Origin: SIG78 sp036677805
Lineage (GTDB): Bacteria; Verrucomicrobiota; Lentisphaeria; Victivallales; Victivallaceae
Assembly: GCA_036677805.1 (NCBI GenBank)
Contig: JAVBVS010000023.1
Coordinates: 1 to 64,000 of the forward strand
Reading direction: 5' to 3'
DNA: 64,000 bases
Shown: positions 17,149 through 26,497 of the stretch, one piece after another
How the letters are laid out: each line of letters begins with the position of its first letter
How positions within the stretch are numbered: position 1 is the first letter of the stretch
The notes under the pieces: model-generated
Databases searched by the model: none
Told to the model about the DNA's origin: nothing
The model's input: only the letters and a program-made list of their open reading frames with translations
Translations under genes and position numbers: made by a program

Positions 17149-18258
17149 TCAGAAGTCAAAATGATATTGCTCCAGATGATATTGCTTCTGGAGCGTTTTC
17201 AGCACTTTCTGCAGCGCTTCGTTGACCGGGACGCCGTTGCGTTCCCGCTCCAGACTGGTCAGGTATTCCTTTTCGCCGGCGGTGTAGATGCGTTCGCAGC
17301 CGGGAGCCTTGCGCGACTGCCGTAGCTGCCGCAGAATTTCCCCGGCGGTATGCTTGAAATCTTCCGGTTCGATGAAGCTCGCAATATCGATGGCGATGAA
17401 AAAGTGGCCGAGGTGATAGGGCTGCTTGCGCCCCTCGGGCGAAAAGCCGAGCAAGCCCTTGAGGAACGTCCCATGCTGAAGCGCGGCGCTCAGGATTTCG
17501 ACCACCGTGGCATAGCCGTAGCCCTTGTATCCGGCGGTTTCCTCGCCGAGTCCGCCGAGCGGCGTCAGCGCCGCCTTGCCCGCGATCAGGTCGTCGAGAA
17601 TCGGCAGCGTGTCGGTCCGGGTCCGGCCGTTTTCATCGATCACCCAGCCCGGTGGCAGCGCCTTGCCTTCACGCGCGTAAACCTCGATTTTGCCGCGCTG
17701 CGATACGCTGGTGGCGCAGTCGAGGAAAAACGGGAATGGCTCGTCGCTCGGCATCGCAAAGGTCAGCGGATTGGTGCCCAGCATGTTTTCGACTCCGAAG
17801 GTCGGTGCGATCGAAGGGCGGGCGTTGGTCCCGGTGATGCCGATCATATTCTGTTTGGCCGCCATCAAGGCGTAATATCCGGCGATTCCGTAATGGGTCG
17901 AATTGCGCACCACCGCCATGCCGAGGCCGAATTGCCGCGCTTTGGCGATGGCGTACTCCATCGCCTCCCTGGCGGCGACCATGCCCATGCCGTCATGCGC
18001 GTCGATCACCGCGGTCGCAGGGGCGGTGCGCACGAATTCGACCTGCGTGACCGGATTCTGGATGCCGTCGGCGATCCGGTCGAGATAGATCGGCTTCAGC
18101 CGTCCGATGCCGTGCGAATCAATGCCGAGCCGGTCGGCGGTGATCAACACTTCGGCGCAGACGGCGGCGTCGGCGGACGGCACTCCCGCCCCGCTCAGGC
18201 AGTCGCACATGAAGTTTTCCAGCGTCTGCAAATCCACATGATGAATCATCTCACTCAT
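17149..18258 (-). CDS. Ldh-family (MDH/LDH2) NAD(P)-dependent oxidoreductase
   Basis: A 369-residue member of the malate/L-lactate dehydrogenase type 2 family, which reduces 2-oxo acids or imino acids with NAD(P)H. Recognisable elements are the helical N-terminus, RLGIDSHGIGRL with the conserved catalytic His, STHYGIAGYYA with a second conserved His, GTNPLTFAMP, and GGLGEETAGYKGYG near residue 245. The family includes malate, ureidoglycolate, 2,3-diketogulonate and piperideine-carboxylate reductases, so the substrate cannot be assigned. It overlaps the stop of the upstream HAD phosphatase gene by four bases (ATGA), indicating translational coupling and a shared pathway, perhaps of a sugar-acid phosphate. 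Confidence 0.9.
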   Translation of the reverse strand: MSEMIHHVDLQTLENFMCDCLSGAGVPSADAAVCAEVLITADRLGIDSHGIGRLKPIYLDRIADGIQNPVTQVEFVRTAPATAVIDAHDGMGMVAAREAMEYAIAKARQFGLGMAVVRNSTHYGIAGYYALMAAKQNMIGITGTNARPSIAPTFGVENMLGTNPLTFAMPSDEPFPFFLDCATSVSQRGKIEVYAREGKALPPGWVIDENGRTRTDTLPILDDLIAGKAALTPLGGLGEETAGYKGYGYATVVEILSAALQHGTFLKGLLGFSPEGRKQPYHLGHFFIAIDIASFIEPEDFKHTAGEILRQLRQSRKAPGCERIYTAGEKEYLTSLERERNGVPVNEALQKVLKTLQKQYHLEQYHFDF

Positions 18259-19046
18259 TTTTCCAATTCTGCCTCCAGCAGTTGTTGCAGTTCACCCAGA
18301 TTTTGAATTCGACAATCCGGGATCACCCCGGAACAATCCTCCCATTCCGATTCCGTCGCGGCGATCCAGGCGGTGTGCGCGCCGGCATTCCGTCCCAGTC
18401 GGATATCGGTCCCGAGCCGGTCGCCGACCATCAGGGTCTGCTCCGGACGCACTCCGCGCCGGGCGGCCGCCAGCCGCAGCATACCCGGATCGGGCTTGCC
18501 CAGCACTTTGAGCGTCACTCCGGCGGCGGCTTCAAGACATCGGGTGATGCTGCCGCAATCCGGCAGCCGGGTAGCCTGGTCGGTCGGGCAGAAACAGTCG
18601 GGATGGGTCGCCACTCCCGGCACTCCGCAATGCAGGTGCCAGGCGGCCCGGCAAAGCTTTTCATAGGTGAGCGACCGGTCAAAGGCAACGATCACGACCT
18701 CCGGATTCGCCTCGTCGATGATGAAATCCGCCGCCTCGAACATGCTCCGGATGCTTGCCATGCCAAGCAGAAAAATCCGCCGCGGCGCCGGATTCCGCAG
18801 TTTGAGCCAGTCGATGGCATAGTCAGTGGAAGTATAAAATTCCTCCGGGCGCGCGGCAATCCCGAGTCGTTGCAGCCGAATCACGTATTCGACCGTGCTG
18901 TAGGAGGAATTGTTGCTCAGAAACGTATAACCGATTCCGTATCGCTTCAGGCAATTCAGAAATGGCGTCGTCGTCGGGAATAAGGTCGTTCCCCGGTAAA
19001 TGGTACCGTCCATATCCAGAAATACGTGTTTCAGCCCGGAAAACAT
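18255..19046 (-). CDS. HAD-IIA family phosphatase (NagD-like)
   Basis: A 263-residue haloacid-dehalogenase-superfamily hydrolase of the NagD/AraL type. Motif I is FLDMDGTIYRG (nucleophile Asp and acid Asp), motif II is FLSNNSS, motif III Lys lies in LKVLGKPDPGML and motif IV is LMVGDRLGTDI. The C2-type cap occupies about residues 80-175. Likely substrates are small sugar or alcohol phosphates. It is the first gene of a two-gene unit with the Ldh-family oxidoreductase and has a promoter-like element just upstream. The ribosome site is weak (AAGAAAG). Confidence 0.9.
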   Translation of the reverse strand: MFSGLKHVFLDMDGTIYRGTTLFPTTTPFLNCLKRYGIGYTFLSNNSSYSTVEYVIRLQRLGIAARPEEFYTSTDYAIDWLKLRNPAPRRIFLLGMASIRSMFEAADFIIDEANPEVVIVAFDRSLTYEKLCRAAWHLHCGVPGVATHPDCFCPTDQATRLPDCGSITRCLEAAAGVTLKVLGKPDPGMLRLAAARRGVRPEQTLMVGDRLGTDIRLGRNAGAHTAWIAATESEWEDCSGVIPDCRIQNLGELQQLLEAELEK

Positions 19047-19083
19047 GAAGATTTCTTTCTTGTTTAGTTCAATGTTTAGTATA

Positions 19084-19111
19084 AATATAAATCAGATAAA
19101 ATAAAAATCAA
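19084..19111 (-). promoter_or_regulatory. Putative promoter of HAD phosphatase/oxidoreductase pair
   Basis: On the minus strand TTGATT (complement of 19106-19111), a 16-base spacer and TATATT (complement of 19084-19089) lie in a strongly AT-rich stretch about 38 bases before the ATG. Confidence 0.5.
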
Positions 19112-19266
19112 GCGATCCGGTTGAAAAAAAGCGTTTTTTTATCATTGTTCAAAAAACCATTCGGTTAAGAAAGATTTCCGGCGAAAAAACATCGGCGACG
19201 GCAACTTCCGGTTGCGGAAAAAATACTGTGGCGATATGGTATGGTCAGAAGAAAGGAACTTCAATC

Positions 19267-20481
19267 ATGGATTTCATGAAACGATATGATGTGGCGATCG
19301 CGGGCGCCGGCATCGCCGGCGTCGCCGCCGCGCTGGCGGCGGCCCGACGCGGACGCAAGGTGGCGGTGATTGAAAAACAGACTCTGATCGGCGGGTTGGC
19401 CACTTCGGGGCTGATCTACATTTTCCTGCCGTTGTGCGACGGATACGGCACTCAGGTGACGTTCGGCATCGCCGAGGAAATGCTGCGCGCCTGTACCGAA
19501 TTCGGCCCTTTTGACGTGTCGCAGCGCTGGGGCGGTCCGGCCGAACGCATCCGCACCCGGCTGGACCGATTTGAAATCGAGTTTTCCCCGGCGGGATTCA
19601 CACTGGTTCTGGATGAAATGCTGGAGCGGGCCGGGGTTGATCTCTGGCTTGACAGCCGGGTTTGCGCCGTACGGATGGACCAGCGGCGCATTGCGGCGAT
19701 CGAGGTCGAAAACAGCTCCGGACGCGGTGTGGTCGAGGCCGATTGTTTCATTGACGCCACCGGGGAGGCGCTGCTGATCCGTCGGGCCGGCGGCGCGGTC
19801 GAGACGGAAATCAATCACCATACTCCATGGATCATGGAAATGGCGCCGGACAGCTCTTTTTATCATATCCGCGAATCGCTGCATGTACAGTCGTTTGCCT
19901 TCCGGAAAGAGGAATTCGCATCCGGCGCCGGTCTGGACGGTCGTCAGGTGACGGATTTCGCCCGGCTGGGCTGGAAGGGATTGCGGGAATTCTACCGGGA
20001 AAACTATGCATCCGGGAAAAGCGACAAATACCGCCATTTCCCGGTTCATCTGCCGGCTATGGCGCAGTTTCGCAAGATTGCCGCCATCCGCGCCGCCACC
20101 ATGCTCGACAGCGGCGACGGCAACCGGCGCTTCGACGACTCCATCGGCATGGCCGCGGATTGGCGGGTGCCCGGGCCGGTGTGGGAAACGCCGTTCGGCA
20201 CACTGCTGCCGGAAACCGTCGACGGCGTACTGGCCGCCGGACGCTGCAACGGCGCAATTCACGATGCGTGGGAAATCTACCGGGTGATTCCGGCGGCGGC
20301 CATGACCGGCGAGGCGGCCGGAATCACGGCGGCGCTGGCGGTGGAGCAGAATACCATTCCGCGCCGGGTGGCTCCCGGCGCGGTTCAGGAGGCGTTAAGG
20401 ATCAACGGCGTCCGGTTGCATCTCGACGAAGTCGGATTGCGTTACGGTTGCGTCAGGTCGCCCGAGGATACGGGAGCCTGA
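19267..20481 (+). CDS. FAD-dependent oxidoreductase
   Basis: A 404-residue flavoprotein. Residues 6-35 hold the dinucleotide-binding motif AIAGAGIAGVAAALAAARRG, and residues 37-50 (VIEKQTLIGGLATSG) are typical of the FAD-dependent oxidoreductase family often found with carbohydrate genes in Planctomycetota and Lentisphaerota. The C-terminal FAD-contact motif is DGVLAAGRCNGA. ATG 19267 follows AGAAAGGAAC, a good ribosome site; an upstream in-frame start at 19228 would add a non-conserved extension. The substrate is unknown. Its last 40 bases overlap the 3' end of the convergent membrane-protein gene. Confidence 0.85.
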   Translation: MDFMKRYDVAIAGAGIAGVAAALAAARRGRKVAVIEKQTLIGGLATSGLIYIFLPLCDGYGTQVTFGIAEEMLRACTEFGPFDVSQRWGGPAERIRTRLDRFEIEFSPAGFTLVLDEMLERAGVDLWLDSRVCAVRMDQRRIAAIEVENSSGRGVVEADCFIDATGEALLIRRAGGAVETEINHHTPWIMEMAPDSSFYHIRESLHVQSFAFRKEEFASGAGLDGRQVTDFARLGWKGLREFYRENYASGKSDKYRHFPVHLPAMAQFRKIAAIRAATMLDSGDGNRRFDDSIGMAADWRVPGPVWETPFGTLLPETVDGVLAAGRCNGAIHDAWEIYRVIPAAAMTGEAAGITAALAVEQNTIPRRVAPGAVQEALRINGVRLHLDEVGLRYGCVRSPEDTGA

Positions 20482-22253
20482 TTGACGTTTTGCCGGCGGG
20501 GACGCCGGGCGCGTCGGGAACGGGGCTGCCGCGCATTCTTCTTTTCGCGTTCCGTGCGCCGGATCGCCAGCCACAGCAGCAATGCCGCAAGCCACGAGCC
20601 CAGCGAAATCCAGCGGGCAAGACGGGCGAGCCGGGTGCCGGTATAACGGACGGTGAATCCGCCGTCGGCCTGGTTTTCCGGCAATACCACTTCCACCAGC
20701 TGGCTTGCGCCGGGGCGTAACGGCAGCACCGCGCCCGATTCATCCGCCACCGCGGTATACCCGAGATAATAAACCAGCGGCAGTTCGACCGGAGTGGCCT
20801 GGTGATTGCCCTTGTAGGCCACATGGACGACGCCGAAGCGCGGGCGGCTGAAGTCAAGCGCGGTCAAGGCGCCCCGGGCCGTAACCGCATCGCCGCGTTC
20901 GGCGAACTGCTCGGGACGGGTGGCAGCCGGCAGATAGGCCAGACCGCTGGCTTCCTGTTTGGCTCCCGGCACGAGTCGGGTGAACATATTGCCTTCATGG
21001 ACTTTGGCCGCATAAATATAGGCGGTGTTGAGCCACCATGCCGACCCGCAGCCCAGCAGCAGAATCCACAGCCAGCGCCGTTCCCGTTTCAACCGGCCGT
21101 CGGTCCAGGCCGCCAGGGTGAGACCGCCGCCCAGCGCCAGCGCCGCGGTCGCCAGCAGATAGGTACGCCACGGGAATTGCAGTATGGACAATGCCCGCAT
21201 CGCGCCCTCCCAAGGCAGAAAACTGGTCGCGCACAACAGGCCGAACAACCCGGTCAGCAGCAGATTGTCGCGCCAGCAATCCGCGCTTTCGCCCTGACTG
21301 CGGAAACGCAGCCGCTGCGCCGCGGCGATCATCAGGATCAGGCCGATCCCGGACGGTATCCAGAAGGCCATTTTCATATAAGGCAGCTCCAGAAAGAGCC
21401 GGGTGAAGGGCACCGCGTGGTCGGCGATGGAAGAACTGCCGCCGGCGATGGAATGTACGATGAAACGGGTCTTCATCAGCTGTTCGGCCAATGGAGCAAG
21501 GTAATACAAACTCAGCGCCAGCGCCATCACTCCCGCGCCGGCGACGGCCGCAATCCGCCGCGGTTCGCGCAACAGGCGCACCACGTTCAATCCGAACCAG
21601 AAAATCATGGCGATGGCAACGATCACCAGCGAGAGATTATGGCTGAGGACGATTCCGGCCAGCCCGAACCCGAGGTAATAAAACCTCCGGCACTTGCCGT
21701 AAAGAATTTCGTAGCAGCCGAGAATCACCCACGGGAAGAAGGCAAAGGCCAGATATTCGCCCAGCGCGGCGCGGATCAATACCACCACCGCGAGATAGCT
21801 GCTCCAGCTGTAGAGCAAACCGCAGGCGAATCCGGCGAAGGGTGTTTTGCCGATGCGCAACCCGGCGTAATAGGCGCCGAATGCAATCCAGACGCCCCAT
21901 AACATCAGAAATAATTTATACGCCACGACCAGCGGAATCCCGCCGGCCGCAAGCAGCGCCGCCGGATAGAGCCACAGGTCCGGATAGAACAATCCCGAAG
22001 CGTAGCCGTAGCCGCCCAGCAGATCGGCGCTGATCGGAACCGTCCAGGCGCCGCTTTTCAGGCCTAGGGCGAGACTGTTGAGCCGCGACATGTGATAGTA
22101 GAGATCGTGGCCGGCGGGAACGCCGGAAAAACACCAGAGCGGCAGGAAGCCGATGATTACCAGCAGTAACAGCAGCAACGGATAAACCCGGCGGGCCGGC
22201 TTTTTGCGCATCAGACGCTCGCAGATATTTTCCACTCCTTCAATCACATTCAT
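20442..22253 (-). CDS. Polytopic membrane protein (PTPS-related/YfhO-like, glycosyltransferase-C fold)
   Basis: A 603-residue integral membrane protein with about a dozen helices. The first exported loop has VPAGHDLYYHMSRLNSLA, the acidic/His motif seen in the 6-pyruvoyl-tetrahydropterin-synthase-related membrane family and in lipid-linked glycosyltransferases of the GT-C type. A periplasmic domain (about 420-530) precedes a final helix and a very basic C-terminal tail (RSRRARRPRRQ). Sugar transfer from a polyprenyl carrier is plausible but unproven. The start has GAGGTAAGCT ahead. The gene overlaps the end of the oxidoreductase gene tail to tail by 40 bases. Confidence 0.8.
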   Translation of the reverse strand: MNVIEGVENICERLMRKKPARRVYPLLLLLLVIIGFLPLWCFSGVPAGHDLYYHMSRLNSLALGLKSGAWTVPISADLLGGYGYASGLFYPDLWLYPAALLAAGGIPLVVAYKLFLMLWGVWIAFGAYYAGLRIGKTPFAGFACGLLYSWSSYLAVVVLIRAALGEYLAFAFFPWVILGCYEILYGKCRRFYYLGFGLAGIVLSHNLSLVIVAIAMIFWFGLNVVRLLREPRRIAAVAGAGVMALALSLYYLAPLAEQLMKTRFIVHSIAGGSSSIADHAVPFTRLFLELPYMKMAFWIPSGIGLILMIAAAQRLRFRSQGESADCWRDNLLLTGLFGLLCATSFLPWEGAMRALSILQFPWRTYLLATAALALGGGLTLAAWTDGRLKRERRWLWILLLGCGSAWWLNTAYIYAAKVHEGNMFTRLVPGAKQEASGLAYLPAATRPEQFAERGDAVTARGALTALDFSRPRFGVVHVAYKGNHQATPVELPLVYYLGYTAVADESGAVLPLRPGASQLVEVVLPENQADGGFTVRYTGTRLARLARWISLGSWLAALLLWLAIRRTEREKKNARQPRSRRARRPRRQNVNQAPVSSGDLTQP

Positions 22254-22276
22254 AGCTTACCTCGGATTTGAAAGAC

Positions 22277-22304
22277 AAAAAATCCCCCGCCGGCAAGGCG
22301 GGGG
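22277..22304 (-). terminator. Intrinsic terminator of serA
   Basis: CCCCCGCC (22284-22291) pairs with GGCGGGGG (22297-22304). On the minus strand the hairpin is followed by ATTTTTTG at 22276-22283, nine bases past the serA stop. Confidence 0.88.
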
Positions 22305-22312
22305 GAAAAGCG

Positions 22313-23887
22313 TCAGCCTTCGAAGCTGACCTGAAAGGCCATCTTGGCACGGACCGCTTCACTGATCCGGGCAATCAGCAGCTCCGGCACCGCGACATTG
22401 GTTTTGAGCACGGCCAGCGAATGGCCGATCTTGAGGTTCTGCGGTGCCCGCAGGTCGATGATATTGATGTTCTTTTCGCCGAGCAGGCTCGCAATTTTGC
22501 CGATGACTCCGGGCTCGTCGGCGTATTCGACGAAAAGATTGTGCCCGATCGGATCGAGATAGAGCTTGTCGAAATCGTTGACCCGCGCCACCATCAGGTT
22601 GTTTTCGGTGATCGTGCCGCGTACGCTGGCGCGGTGGATCACGCCGCTGCCGGCCGATAAATCGATGGTCATCGACTCGCCATAGTGCTTGTTGTCGTCG
22701 ACTTCCCGGTTGATGAGTTCGACGCCGCGGCTTTCCAGGAGCTTTTCGGCGGCGGCGGGCGCGGGCAGGTCTTCCGAGTCGAAGGCGCAGATGGCCGCCG
22801 CGATCGGCGCGGTCATGTATTTGGCGAACGGCTTGAGATTGCCGTAAAAACTGGTTTCGATCCGGCTCGGCTGGCGGCCGTTGAGGTAGCGGTGGGCGAT
22901 CAGCGTCAGCGCGTAGGCCAGACGCTGATATTGCGGATCGAGGCCGTCGGGCAGTTCCTTGTTGACCACCCAGGTGGTGATGCCCTGCTCGAAGTAGGCA
23001 ATGGTCTGTTCGGCGGCGCGCTTGGCGGCGACGAAGTTGGCTTCGCGGGTATTGGCTCCGAGATGGGGCAGCATGATGTCGGCCACATCGGCCACCGATT
23101 TCGGTCCGGCTTCATCCTTGGGATAGACATCGTTGCAGTAGATGATCGATTTATCGGTTTTGGCCAGGCGCAGGTCGGTTTCATTGACCACTCCGGCGCG
23201 GGCGCAGTTGACCAGCACGGCGCCGGGTTTCATCAATGAAAACAGCCGGGCATTGATCATGCCGCGGGTTTCGTCATTTTCCGGAATATGCAGCGAAATG
23301 TAATCCGATTCGGAAAAAATCCGGTCGATATCGGTGATTTCAACTCCGAGTTTTTCGGCCAGTCCGGGACTGAGCATGGGGTCGTAGCCGAGCACTTTCA
23401 TTTCAAACCCGGTCAGGCGCTTGACCAGCAGCTGTCCGATATTGCCGAGGCCGAGAATCCCGATGGTTTTGCCGGTCAGTTCGCTGCCCATGAACTTCTT
23501 CTTTTCCCATTCCCCGGCCCGGGTGGAAATATCCGCCGGAATCAGGTGGCGGCTGGCGGCCAGCATCATGGCGACGACTTCCTCGGCCACGCCGTTGGCA
23601 TTGGCGCCGGGAGTGTTCATCACGTCGACGTGTTTCTTGCGCGCGTATTTGGTATCGATGGTATTGAATCCCGCTCCGGCACGCACGATCAGCTTCAGTT
23701 CCGGCAGTAGATCGATCTGGGCCGGACCGATTTTTTCGCTGCGCACGATCACGACCGCGGCATCGCGGTTGGCCTTCAGGAGATCGTCAATCGGCGTATT
23801 GGCATCCTGAACGACCTGAAAGCCTTTGTTTTTCAGCAGCTCCGCTGCAAATTCATCCAGCTTGGTCGGGATTAATACTTTTTTCAT
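22313..23887 (-). CDS. serA: D-3-phosphoglycerate dehydrogenase
   Basis: About 524 residues: the first enzyme of serine synthesis, oxidising 3-phosphoglycerate to 3-phosphohydroxypyruvate with NAD. It has the long architecture: substrate/NAD domains (NAD motif GILGLGNIGQLL, catalytic-site segments RAGAGFNTID, NCARAGVVNE and MLPHLGANTREAN), then the allosteric-substrate-binding domain and a C-terminal ACT domain (HNLFVEYADEPGVIGKIASL and NINIIDLRA), which normally mediates serine feedback. ATG 23887 is preferred over GTG 23896, with AGG 8 bases ahead. It is monocistronic, bounded by its own terminator and that of the upstream gene. Confidence 0.93.
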   Translation of the reverse strand: MKKVLIPTKLDEFAAELLKNKGFQVVQDANTPIDDLLKANRDAAVVIVRSEKIGPAQIDLLPELKLIVRAGAGFNTIDTKYARKKHVDVMNTPGANANGVAEEVVAMMLAASRHLIPADISTRAGEWEKKKFMGSELTGKTIGILGLGNIGQLLVKRLTGFEMKVLGYDPMLSPGLAEKLGVEITDIDRIFSESDYISLHIPENDETRGMINARLFSLMKPGAVLVNCARAGVVNETDLRLAKTDKSIIYCNDVYPKDEAGPKSVADVADIMLPHLGANTREANFVAAKRAAEQTIAYFEQGITTWVVNKELPDGLDPQYQRLAYALTLIAHRYLNGRQPSRIETSFYGNLKPFAKYMTAPIAAAICAFDSEDLPAPAAAEKLLESRGVELINREVDDNKHYGESMTIDLSAGSGVIHRASVRGTITENNLMVARVNDFDKLYLDPIGHNLFVEYADEPGVIGKIASLLGEKNINIIDLRAPQNLKIGHSLAVLKTNVAVPELLIARISEAVRAKMAFQVSFEG

Positions 23888-23994
23888 AAATGGCACCTGG
23901 GTTGTTGTAATACGCGTCCAAAGGAATAAAGATATAATTTATACTTATTTTGTATAAATTCAAGACATGACGAAAAAAATATCCAGCATTTGAT

Positions 23995-24028
23995 GAAAAA
24001 CGCCATCCGGAGTGTAGCCCGGATGGCG
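23995..24028 (-). terminator. Intrinsic terminator after the double jelly-roll gene
   Basis: CGCCATCCGG (24001-24010) pairs perfectly with CCGGATGGCG (24019-24028), with an 8-base loop. On the minus strand the hairpin is followed by a short T run (complement of 23995-23999). Confidence 0.82.
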
Positions 24029-24054
24029 TTGAATGATATTCCGGAAACACTGTT

Positions 24055-25053
24055 TCAATACACTCTGGGACCGATCAATTCCAATCGGGACACTTCAATT
24101 TCACCGGGCGCGCTGTCGGTCGGATCGTAACGGAAGCCGGTGATGGCTCCGCCCTGTTCGAAATCCTCCACCGTGCCGTGGCGGAGGTTGCGGCGCAGTT
24201 CGATCATCCGGGTGTATTCCGTGCCGTCGGTCGGGAAATTCGGCAGAACGAAGAAAAATTTACCGTCGACGCCATGATTGGAATTAATGTAATAAAGTTG
24301 TCCCGAACCCATGCCGTCGGCAAAGCCGGTGGCTTTGGCGGTGATCGCAAGCCAGGTGTAATCCTGTGGCGCAAACGCCTTGCCCTGCCAGCTCATGCGT
24401 GCGTCTTTGGCGTTGAGCGTCATCAGCAGATGGCCGTCTTTTTCGGTTGCGGTCATATTGGCCGGATTGCTCCAGGCGTCGAAATTGCCGTCCCACAACA
24501 CCAGTTTGCTGTCGCTTCCGGCCTTGGCCGCGGCCAGCGGCGGCGGTTGCGGGAAGTCGGCGCTGTTGTAGAGCACGAGGCCGCGAATGACGACATTGCC
24601 CGGCGTTTGATCGACCGGGTCGAAGCGCAGCGAGGTCACGGTGCCGCCCTTGGTCCAGCCGCCGGGCATGGACGCGGTCAGCACGGCATCCTTCTGGTCG
24701 GCCTTCAGGTTGAGCCGGATATGATCGGCGTCGGTGAAACTGTGGTCGGCATTGGCAAAATAGAGTTGCCCGCTCAGCGCCTGGCCGTCAAAATTGCCGC
24801 TGGAGTAATATATCGCGAGCCGGTCGTATTGCGCCGGATCGAGCCGGACCGACGGCAGCAGCAGCTGGCAGTCCTTGCCGGTCACTTTGAATTCAAGCAT
24901 GCCGTCGCGGTTGGCGACTTCCGCGTTGCGCGCTTCGCTCCAGCCTTGCATGGACTCCCGATCGGTCGGACTCCAGAGCCAGGCCGGGGAAGCGCCTACG
25001 GCGTTCAGGGCGACAGTTCCGGCGATCATTGCGGCAAGTGTGATGTGTTTCAT
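24055..25053 (-). CDS. Secreted protein of two jelly-roll-like modules
   Basis: A 332-residue exported protein with signal peptide MKHITLAAMIAGTVALNAVG. It consists of two similar beta-sandwich modules (about 22-165 and 178-330). Shared elements are an opening Leu/Trp-rich strand, a DxQLLL/DARMSW strand, SGQLYFANADH versus SGQLYYINSNH, and a closing LRFDPVDQTPGN versus FRYDPTDSAPGE. The same module appears once at the N-terminus of the GH42-like protein at 7315-11295 (GELFFASKKAP, LRLDLVNEFPG). A carbohydrate-binding role is inferred from that company. GGAGG lies six bases ahead of the ATG. It is followed by an intrinsic terminator and preceded by the antiporter gene on the same strand, 18 bases away. 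Confidence 0.78.
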   Translation of the reverse strand: MKHITLAAMIAGTVALNAVGASPAWLWSPTDRESMQGWSEARNAEVANRDGMLEFKVTGKDCQLLLPSVRLDPAQYDRLAIYYSSGNFDGQALSGQLYFANADHSFTDADHIRLNLKADQKDAVLTASMPGGWTKGGTVTSLRFDPVDQTPGNVVIRGLVLYNSADFPQPPPLAAAKAGSDSKLVLWDGNFDAWSNPANMTATEKDGHLLMTLNAKDARMSWQGKAFAPQDYTWLAITAKATGFADGMGSGQLYYINSNHGVDGKFFFVLPNFPTDGTEYTRMIELRRNLRHGTVEDFEQGGAITGFRYDPTDSAPGEIEVSRLELIGPRVY

Positions 25054-25071
25054 GAAAACCTCCGGGTTAAA

Positions 25072-26436
25072 TTATAACAATTCATCCTGGTCGGCCTCTT
25101 CCGGCACCAGGTAGGGCGCTTCTTCGTTGTCGACGGCGGCGAAATCCAGTTTATATTTTTCAATCACCAACCGCACCAGATTGGGGATCGGCAGGGTCGT
25201 AACGATGGAGAGAATGATGATGGCATTGAAAAAGTCGTCGGAGAGCATGCCGAGGTCCTTGCCGATCGCGGCGGCGGCCAGCGTCGCCGACAGCTGCGGC
25301 ACGGTCATCAATCCGGCGCACAAGCCTTGGGCCGACTCGAATCCGGCCAGACGCATGGCCAGCCAGCCCGAGAACAGCTTGCTGGCGACCAATCCGATTA
25401 CCGTCAGCAGGATGATGTTCAGATCGGCGCAGGACTTGAAGAGCAGGGTGAAATCGGTTTTCATGCCGATGGAAATGAACAGGAAGGGAATCAGGAAGCT
25501 GTAGCCGATGCCTTCGATTTTGGCGAAAAGCGTCAGGTCCGAACCCATTGATTTGACCGTTTTGGACAACCCCAGTCCGGCGATGAAGGCGCCGACGACC
25601 AGGTTGATGCCCAGAAATTCGCCGACCATCACCGTGGCCATGATGATGAATAGAAAAAAGGTGAGCAGCGCGTCTTCGCCGGGGCCAAGCCATTGCAGCA
25701 CCTTGGCGCCGAGCCGGTTCACGCTGTAACACGCCAGTGCCAGGTAAGTCAGTGCGATCAGCAGGAAAACCGCAAGAAACCATGATCCGAAAATATCCGG
25801 ATTCACGTAATCGAACAGGGACAGGCTCTTGACCGTGGCGCCGCCGGCGATGGTCGTCTGACGCTTGAGCTGTACGCTGACCGCCAGCAGGATGATGCTG
25901 CCGATATCGGTGACGACGGTGGAAATCAGGACTGCCGCGCCGAACCGGCTCCGGGCCAGCTTCAATTCGCGGATCACCGGAAAAACAATCCCGACGGAGT
26001 GCGAGGCGAACAGCGAGGCATAAAGCAGCTTGCCGGGAAAATCATCGGCCTCGAAATACCCGTAAACCAGATACCCGGAAACGGCCGGCAGCAGGAAGGT
26101 CAGGATGCTGAGCAGCACGGTCGGCTTGCGCACGGAATTGATCAGCTTGAAATCCGCCTCCAACCCGGCCAGAGTCATCAGGAACACCAGTCCCAGCGCT
26201 CCCAGCGAGTTGACCATGGTCAGCGAATGGGCGCGGATGGTTTCCGGCGGAACGCCGAGGAAATTAAGGTGGGTGGCGAGGAAGTTCAGCAGGCCCAATC
26301 CGTTGGGGCCGATCACCATGCCGGTGACCAGGAGCACGATTACACCGGGGATCTTGAAACGGCGGAACAACAACGGCACGATGGTGATAATGGCCCAGAA
26401 CGCCATGAAAATAATCAGAAATGCTTCTGTACCCAT
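25072..26436 (-). CDS. CPA2-family cation:proton antiporter
   Basis: A 454-residue membrane protein with about twelve helices, matching monovalent cation:proton antiporter-2 proteins (KefB/NapA-like). Visible landmarks are VLLVTGMVIGPNGLGLL in the first helices, LFLMTLAGLEADFKLI, a conserved polar pair in SHSVGIVFPVIRE, and GAFIAGLGLSKTVKSMG. No C-terminal TrkA-N or TrkA-C domain is present, only a short acidic tail. It exchanges Na+ or K+ for protons across the inner membrane. AGGGG is placed normally ahead of the ATG. It may be cotranscribed with the secreted module protein downstream. Confidence 0.88.
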   Translation of the reverse strand: MGTEAFLIIFMAFWAIITIVPLLFRRFKIPGVIVLLVTGMVIGPNGLGLLNFLATHLNFLGVPPETIRAHSLTMVNSLGALGLVFLMTLAGLEADFKLINSVRKPTVLLSILTFLLPAVSGYLVYGYFEADDFPGKLLYASLFASHSVGIVFPVIRELKLARSRFGAAVLISTVVTDIGSIILLAVSVQLKRQTTIAGGATVKSLSLFDYVNPDIFGSWFLAVFLLIALTYLALACYSVNRLGAKVLQWLGPGEDALLTFFLFIIMATVMVGEFLGINLVVGAFIAGLGLSKTVKSMGSDLTLFAKIEGIGYSFLIPFLFISIGMKTDFTLLFKSCADLNIILLTVIGLVASKLFSGWLAMRLAGFESAQGLCAGLMTVPQLSATLAAAAIGKDLGMLSDDFFNAIIILSIVTTLPIPNLVRLVIEKYKLDFAAVDNEEAPYLVPEEADQDELL

Positions 26437-26497
26437 AAAAACCCCTGTGCATCGCCATGATTTCCGAAAACCGCTTTTCGGCGGCTGGAATCAACTG

